64,000 nt of DNA, taken from the NCBI RefSeq assembly GCF_036323735.1, contig NC_086038.1, positions 26,392,001 through 26,456,000 of the forward strand. The letters run 5' to 3'. The notes under the pieces are model-generated. The model was given only the letters and a program-made list of their open reading frames with translations, was not told the DNA's origin and searched no databases. Below are positions 58,931-64,000 of the stretch, one piece after another. The stretch is from Rattus norvegicus. Its lineage: Eukaryota > Chordata > Mammalia > Rodentia > Muridae. The number at the start of each line of letters is the position of its first letter. The stretch's first letter is position 1. The position numbers were made by a program, and so were the translations under genes.

Positions 58931-59189
58931 ATGGACTGACCCTGGACTCTGACCCCATAGGTAGCAATGAATATCCTAGTAAGAGCACCAGTGGAAGGGG
59001 AAGCCCTGGGTCCTGCTAAGACTGAACCCCCAGTGAACTAGACTGGTGGGGGGAGGGCGGCAATGGGGGGAGGGTTGGGAGGGGAACACCCATAAGGAAG
59101 GGGAGGGGGGAGGGGGATGTTTGCCCAGAAACCGGGAAAGGGAATAACACTCGAAATGTATATAAGAAATACTCAAGTTAATAAAAAAA
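58931..59189 (+). mobile_element. 5'-truncated LINE-1 3' UTR, copy 4
   Basis: About 250 bp of L1 3' UTR (starting ATGGACTGACCCTGGACTCT) with its G-rich tract at 59,044-59,120, the terminal ATACTCAAGTTAATA and a short A-tract. The 17-bp target-site duplication AATAGTAGGAGTCAGTA is exact at 58,914-58,930 and 59,190-59,206. It is a clean, fairly recent insertion into non-satellite DNA. Confidence 0.95.
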
Positions 59190-59206
59190 AATAGTAGGAG
59201 TCAGTA

Positions 59207-59394
59207 GAAATATTTCTGCATAATTACCAACCATAAATTTGGACCCAAACCAACCACCCAGCAGAATTTCCTGTACCTCTGTACAAGTCTTTATGGTATA
59301 ACTTGTCCCTGGGATGGACCCCAACATAAAAGAGACACCTACACCAAAGTTAAGAAACTATTTAGAATAAGACTTCCACTTTGAGAAGTGGTTG
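59207..59394. other. Unassigned sequence, continues pre-insertion DNA
   Basis: Resumes the sequence interrupted by L1 copy 4 (after AATAGTAGGAGTCAGTA). No coding region or motif recognised. Confidence 0.3.
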
Positions 59395-59846
59395 AGTAAT
59401 ATCTCTGATACCTGACATCCTACTTGGCAGAAAAAGACAGGCATGTGGGTAACTGACAACCTAGTTGGCCAGTTAAGACATGAATGTTAGACAAGGCAAG
59501 TCCCATCCTGGTATACAACTTAAGATATGGACTTTAGACAAGGCAAATCCCCTAAATCAGTTGAATACCCCAACCAATGGAAACAGGATAAATGTACAAC
59601 AAAGTCATGTTCCTAAGGAAATTCCCTATCCCTAAATCATGACTGCTTGAATAACTTTACACAGATGTTTGTGATTTTACCCATTAAAATTTTGTAGGAT
59701 CTTCAGTCAATGTCATAATTCAGGTCCCGAATCTGGATCATGACTCTGGTTGATCAGCCTTGGGGCATATGCTTAATAAACTATTTCTGTCTAACTTGGA
59801 TCAGTGTTGTGTGAGGCAATTCCTGGACCCCAACAAACATTATGAA
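59395..59846 (+). mobile_element. Probable solo LTR
   Basis: Features suggest an LTR. A ~47-bp tandem repeat (GTTAGACAAGGCAAGTCCC near 59,485 and TTTAGACAAGGCAAATCCC near 59,532) resembles U3 enhancer repeats. ACCAATGG lies at about 59,574, TTAATAAACT (polyadenylation signal) at about 59,772, and the segment ends ...GACCCCAACA. I cannot fix the 5' end or name the family, and no primer binding site follows. Confidence 0.4.
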
Positions 59847-60939
59847 ACAATCACTTTCTTACATTTTCTCAAACCTAATATGTCTACAGGATTCCATTTA
59901 ATTTTTCCATAAACTTAGGAATGTCTATCATCTGCTTGTAGATCCAGAATACCTGGACAAACTGAAATTGATTTTCTAAAACATTGGGTCATAGTCTCTT
60001 CAGTTTCATCATGGGGTGCTACAGTAGGTTCTTATCTATTCTTCTGTCTATGTCTGAGTATTTTTCCTATTTTCATTTCTAAGAAAGACAAGTCTATCTA
60101 AGGTTTTTCTAAATTCCCCTGTCTGGGTCTGTATTTTACTTGTGTTTATAAGTCTTTTGAATGTTTCTATCTCATCAGTCAACAGAGTTTTCTTTCTCCT
60201 GTATCTCTAAATGTTTTCTCTTTTAGAGAGTACAGAAAGCTAGTAATGGGTATTAAGGATAAAATCTGAAATACAAAAAATCAACAACAATGATAATCAT
60301 GACTGTTACTGAAGTAATTTCAGTTAAGTCTTTTAACTTTTCAATTTTCTGATTCTACTTTCAAGCCATCTAATATATCTATATATGCAGTCCAAGTGCC
60401 TTGTGTTATAGTATTTCTCATCCTTATCTGTCTCCTTGAGAACTACCCAGTGAGTTACCAAATCTGATAGCTTCTTAGTTTCCTACAGCTGGCATGATTT
60501 CCCTGTCCATGTAGTCATGTCAAGCATTGGAGTACCAAATTTTGTTTTTAACAAAATCTCAAACATTTGATTTTGCAAATTAAGACTTAGTAGCCAGATG
60601 CTTGGGTGAAAGCCTACCAGTTCAGAGAGGCAGAGAAAGCAGCTGACCGTCCTCCACAGTGTCCCAAAAGGAAGTTCTTCCCCATGCTGTCTCAAAATCC
60701 CCTCAAACTCAATGTCCCTTCTTTCTACTCCCTGTCTCTCTATCCATTCTTCTGATTTCTACCTATTCTCTGGTTTTATTCTATGTCTCTTCTCGGTCAA
60801 CTGGATGTTTGCTCTGCCTCTTGATCAATAGTTGACTTTATTTAATACTGTTTACAATTAACAGAAAGGTCCTTGATAAGATGATATGATAGTATATATA
60901 AGTTACCTGAAAAATTCTATAAAAGAGCAGCTTTTCTAG
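59847..60939. other. Unassigned, possibly retroviral or old repeat DNA
   Basis: AT-rich, with pyrimidine-rich stretches on the plus strand (for example CCCTGTCTCTCTATCC near 60,730). A 70-codon minus-strand open frame (60,695-60,483) has no recognised domain. The position between LTR remnants makes antisense retroviral sequence plausible, but I see no diagnostic motif. Confidence 0.3.
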
Positions 60940-61978
60940 AAATTCTACAGCTAATGAGCAACCTTCAGCAATATGGCTTAATATAAAATTAATTCAAAAA
61001 TATCAATAGCCCTTATTTCCATAAACAATAAATAGGCTGAGAAAGAACTTAGGGAACCAACAGTGTTCCAAATAGCCACAAATAACGGAAAATATTTTGT
61101 TGTAACTCTAAATAAGCAAGGGAAATACCTGTATGACAAGGACTTAAAGTCTCTGAGAAAAGAAACTGAAGAAGATATCACACTATGGAAAGATCTTCCA
61201 TGCTCATCGTAGGATTAACATAGGAAAAAATGGCCATCTTACCAAAAGCAATCTTGAGATTCAATGCAATTTCCATCAAAATTCCAACACAATTCTTCAT
61301 AGACATTGGAAGAGGTATTTTAAAGTTTATATGGAAAAATTAAAAAATTCAGGATAGCTAAAACAATTTGTAAAATTAAAAAAATCATTTGGAGGTATCA
61401 CCAAATCTGATTTCAAACTGTACTACAAAGCAATGGTAATAAAACCCACATGGTATTGGCATAAAAACAGATAGGTTGATCAATGGAATAGAATTGAAGA
61501 CCCAGATATAAACTACACACCTAAGGACACTTGATATTTTACAAAGAAGCCAAAACCATACAATGGAGAAATGAAAGTATTTCCAACAAATGGTGCTGAT
61601 CTAAGTGGATGTCTGTATGTATAAGATGCAAATAGAGCTATATTTATCATCCTGCATAAAGCCAGAGTCCAAGTGGATCAAAGATACCTACATAAAACCA
61701 GACATACTAAATCTAAAAGAAGAGAAAATGGAGAACTACTTGAACATATTGGCAAAGTTGACAAAATACTTAGCAGAAAAGCAATAGTCCAGGCACTAAG
61801 ATAAGCAATTACTAATTGGGGCATTATGAAACTGAAAAGCTTTTACAAGGCTAAAGACATAATTCATAGGACAAAACAGCAGCCTCCTGCATAGGAAAAA
61901 ACATTCACTAACGAAGAACTAATAACCAAATTATATAAAGAACTCAAAAAATTAGATACCAAAAAAACAAACAACACT
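60940..61978 (+). pseudogene. Old LINE-1 ORF2 fragment, first part (copy 5)
   Basis: Reads as the latter half of L1 ORF2 with numerous frame breaks. It includes segments equivalent to the downstream reverse transcriptase region (near 61,130-61,260, GACAAGGACTTAAAGTCTCT), the TATTGGCATAAAAACAG segment, and the pre-cysteine region (61,905-61,965, AAAGAACTCAAAAAATTAGA). An open stretch of 60 codons at 61,605-61,787 is part of it. It differs strongly from L1 copies 1 and 3, so it belongs to an older lineage. It is interrupted at about 61,978 by another L1. Confidence 0.88.
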
Positions 61979-62757
61979 GGGAGGGACTTTGTGAGGGTGT
62001 GACAAGATGTGGGTAGCAGAATTTGGGATAAAAATAAATAAATAATAAAAATAAAAATGAGGTACACAAAATTTGTCCTATCTACAAGAAATTCAGGGAC
62101 AAAGATGGAGCAGAGATTAAGGACGCGACCAACCAATAACTGGCCCAACTTGAGACCCATCCCATGGACAAGGACCAGTATTTGACACTACTGCTGATAC
62201 TCTGCTATACTTGCATATAGGAGCATAGCATAACTGTCTTCTTTAAGGCCCCACCCAGCAGCTGACTGAAACAGATGCAGAGACCCACAATCAAACTTTG
62301 GATGGAGCTTGGGGACTCTTATGGAGGAGATTGAGGAAGGTTTGAGGGCACCAAAGGGGTTAAGAATGTCACGAAAAGATCTACAGAACCCTGTTGGGGG
62401 CCTCTCAGAGACTGAAACACCACCTAAAGAGGATATACAGGCTGGACCTAGGCCCCCTGCACTTATTTAACACTTGTATAGCTCAGTCTTCATGTGGGTC
62501 CCCTAACAACTGGAGTGCAGGCTTTTCCTAAAAATACTGCCTGTCTGTGGAATCCATTCTCCTAACTGAGCTGTCTTTCCTGGCAAATGGGAGAATATGC
62601 ACCTAGCCCTAGAGAGACTTGTGCCATGTTGGAGAAACCCAGGAGGGCCTCCCTTTCTCAGATAACAAGACAAAGCAGGATCTAGGGAAGGGCTATGTAA
62701 GGGAGAATCAGGAGGGGGGAAGTGATCAGGATGAAAAGTGCATAAATAAACCAACTA
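61979..62757 (+). mobile_element. Old LINE-1 3' UTR inserted into copy 5
   Basis: A 3' UTR-only L1 piece (for example CAGGGACAAAGATGGAGCAG at 62,094) ending in GGATGAAAAGTGCATAAATAAA at about 62,750. It splits the ORF2 of copy 5 between its KELKKLD-like part and its GTEPN-like part. The same 3' UTR motif recurs at 63,808 (CAGGGATCAAGATGGAGCAG) in copy 5 itself, so the two are related old L1s. An A-rich tract lies at 62,029-62,059. The left boundary is approximate. Confidence 0.75.
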
Positions 62758-63362
62758 ATGAAAACACAGAACAGAAAAAATTGGGTACAGAACCAAACAG
62801 AAATTCCTCAACAGAAGCACTCAAAAAAAGTTCAACATGTATAGTTATCAGGGAAATTACAAATGAGTCTGAAATTCTATCCTAAACCTGTCAAAATGCC
62901 TAAAATTAAAAATTCAAGTGACAGAAACTATTGGTGAAAATGTGGGAGCAAGGAGAACACTCCTCCATTGCTGTTGAGAGTAGAGACATGTACAACAACT
63001 TTGGAAATAAATTTGGAATTTTCTGAGAAAAAATAGAATAACTCTATCCCAAGACACAGCCATACCATTATTGGGCATATACCCAAAAGAAGACCCACTA
63101 TATCACAAGGACACTTACTTGTTCAAGTATTTTAATAGCAGCTTTATTCATAATTGTCAGAAATTGGAAATATATGAGATGTTTCTCAACTGAGGAATGG
63201 ATAAAGAAAATGTGGTGTATCAATACAAATGAATACTACTGAATTATTTTAAAAAAGACATCAGGAATTTTTCAGGCAAATAGAACTAGAAAAATATCAT
63301 CCTCAGGTAACCCAGACCCAGAAAGGCATGTATAGTATTTGCTCAATTATAAGTGGACATGA
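62758..63362 (+). pseudogene. Old LINE-1 ORF2 fragment, C-terminal part (copy 5)
   Basis: Continues the interrupted ORF2: first a stretch equivalent to the region before the cysteine motif (open to 62,885). The degenerate cysteine motif near 62,930-62,990 and the TTGGGCATATACCCAAAAGA segment at 63,073 follow. The end is near CAATTATAAGTGGACATGAA at 63,344. It has several stops and frameshifts and is not functional. Confidence 0.87.
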
Positions 63363-64000
63363 ACCATAAAGTATAGGTTAACCATACTATAATTCACAGA
63401 CCCAAAGAAACTAAATAATGAAGGTCCAAGGGAGGATGCAGGAATCTCACTCATAAGGGTAAACAAAATAGTCATGGGAAATGAATGGAGGGGGGAGACT
63501 GGGTGGGAGAATGGATGAGTAATGGAAATGGAATGAGGATCAGGATGAGGAAAGGAAGTGTGGGGGAGGGTTGGGAGTGATAATGACAATGGATTGAGGG
63601 GACAAGTCTGGGACAAATTGGAGACCTGATAGCTAATAGGTTCCAGGTGGTCTATGGGGTTGACCCGAACTGAGACTCTTCTTATCTGGGGATATGGAGA
63701 CCAGGTTGGCCATGTCTTATAGCCAAGTGAGACTTCCAGTAGAGGGAGGGTACATCAAGCCACCTACAAAACCTTTGACCCAAAATTTGTTCCACCTACA
63801 AGATATGCAGGGATCAAGATGGAGCAGAGACTGAGGGAATGGCTAATTGCCACGCCCACTCCAGTGGAGTCTGTGTGACATGAAGCTCTTGTGCTTCATT
63901 ACTATCCAGAACAGAGGCATGTGCCTGGAATGGCTTGGCCTCCTGGAGGTCCCTGACAGTCTCCCTACAAAAAGATGATGACTAGGTGGAGGTGCCTTCT
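63363..64000 (+). other. Old LINE-1 3' UTR (copy 5), runs off the window
   Basis: 3' UTR of the old L1, with a purine-rich tract (about 63,480-63,600, GGAGGGGGGAGACTGGGTGG and similar) and the conserved CAGGGATCAAGATGGAGCAG at 63,808. No A-tail is reached before the window ends. Confidence 0.78.

Noticed and set aside
59395..59846. Complete provirus next to the LTR-like element
   Set aside because: No primer binding site, internal retroviral genes or second LTR copy was found nearby. At most it is a solo LTR.

Overview
The window is repeat-dense mammalian DNA that looks like the edge of a rat (Rattus) centromere or pericentromere. I infer rat from two things: LINE-1 copies whose ORF2 and G-rich 3' UTR resemble rat L1, and BC1-type ID SINEs. 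The satellite also belongs to the same family as rat satellite I, which I know from the literature as a 370-bp repeat built from 92/93-bp EcoRI subunits. There is no intact host gene. The many small open frames in the first 46 kb are shadows of satellite periodicity.

Layout. (1) 1-~38,110: a transposon-free satellite array of ~98-bp monomers, almost all in one orientation and most with a GAATTC site, arranged as a ~2.92-kb higher-order repeat (HOR) of about 30 monomers. Deleted unit variants are 2.43, 2.63 and 2.72 kb and one expanded unit is 3.60 kb. Some copies look identical over 2.9 kb. (2) ~38,111-46,160: diverged HOR-edge and then plain monomeric copies of the same satellite. They are interrupted by two 5'-truncated L1 insertions (one carrying a 3' transduction) and one ID SINE. 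(3) ~46,163-51,428: the satellite turns over to the opposite strand as ~93-bp, more heterogeneous monomers resembling rat satellite I. (4) ~51,429-51,589: about 1.7 very old monomers in the original orientation. (5) 51,590-57,765: a near full-length but broken L1 on the minus strand, missing its extreme 3' end and containing an in-body ID SINE. (6) 57,766-58,800: pieces of a betaretrovirus-like (ERVK) endogenous retrovirus: LTR, lysine-type primer binding site, leader, a dead gag start, an inverted R/U5 piece and an antisense gag fragment. (7) 58,900-64,000: a short young L1, an LTR-like element, unassigned sequence, and an old L1 split by a second old L1.

The most interesting signal is in the 98-bp satellite. 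Its monomer consensus holds a perfect match to the 17-bp CENP-B box core (NTTCGNNNNANNCGGGN) on the minus strand. In the full HOR unit I checked, six of about thirty monomers keep it, at fixed positions. The inverted satellite I-like block lacks it in the monomers I inspected. Homogeneous HOR core, older monomeric flank, older inverted satellite and transposon-rich border form an age gradient like that described for primate centromeres. This suggests the left part is a candidate centromere-competent array.

Limits: identities, monomer alignments and family names were judged by eye. I ran no alignment, RepeatMasker or database search.
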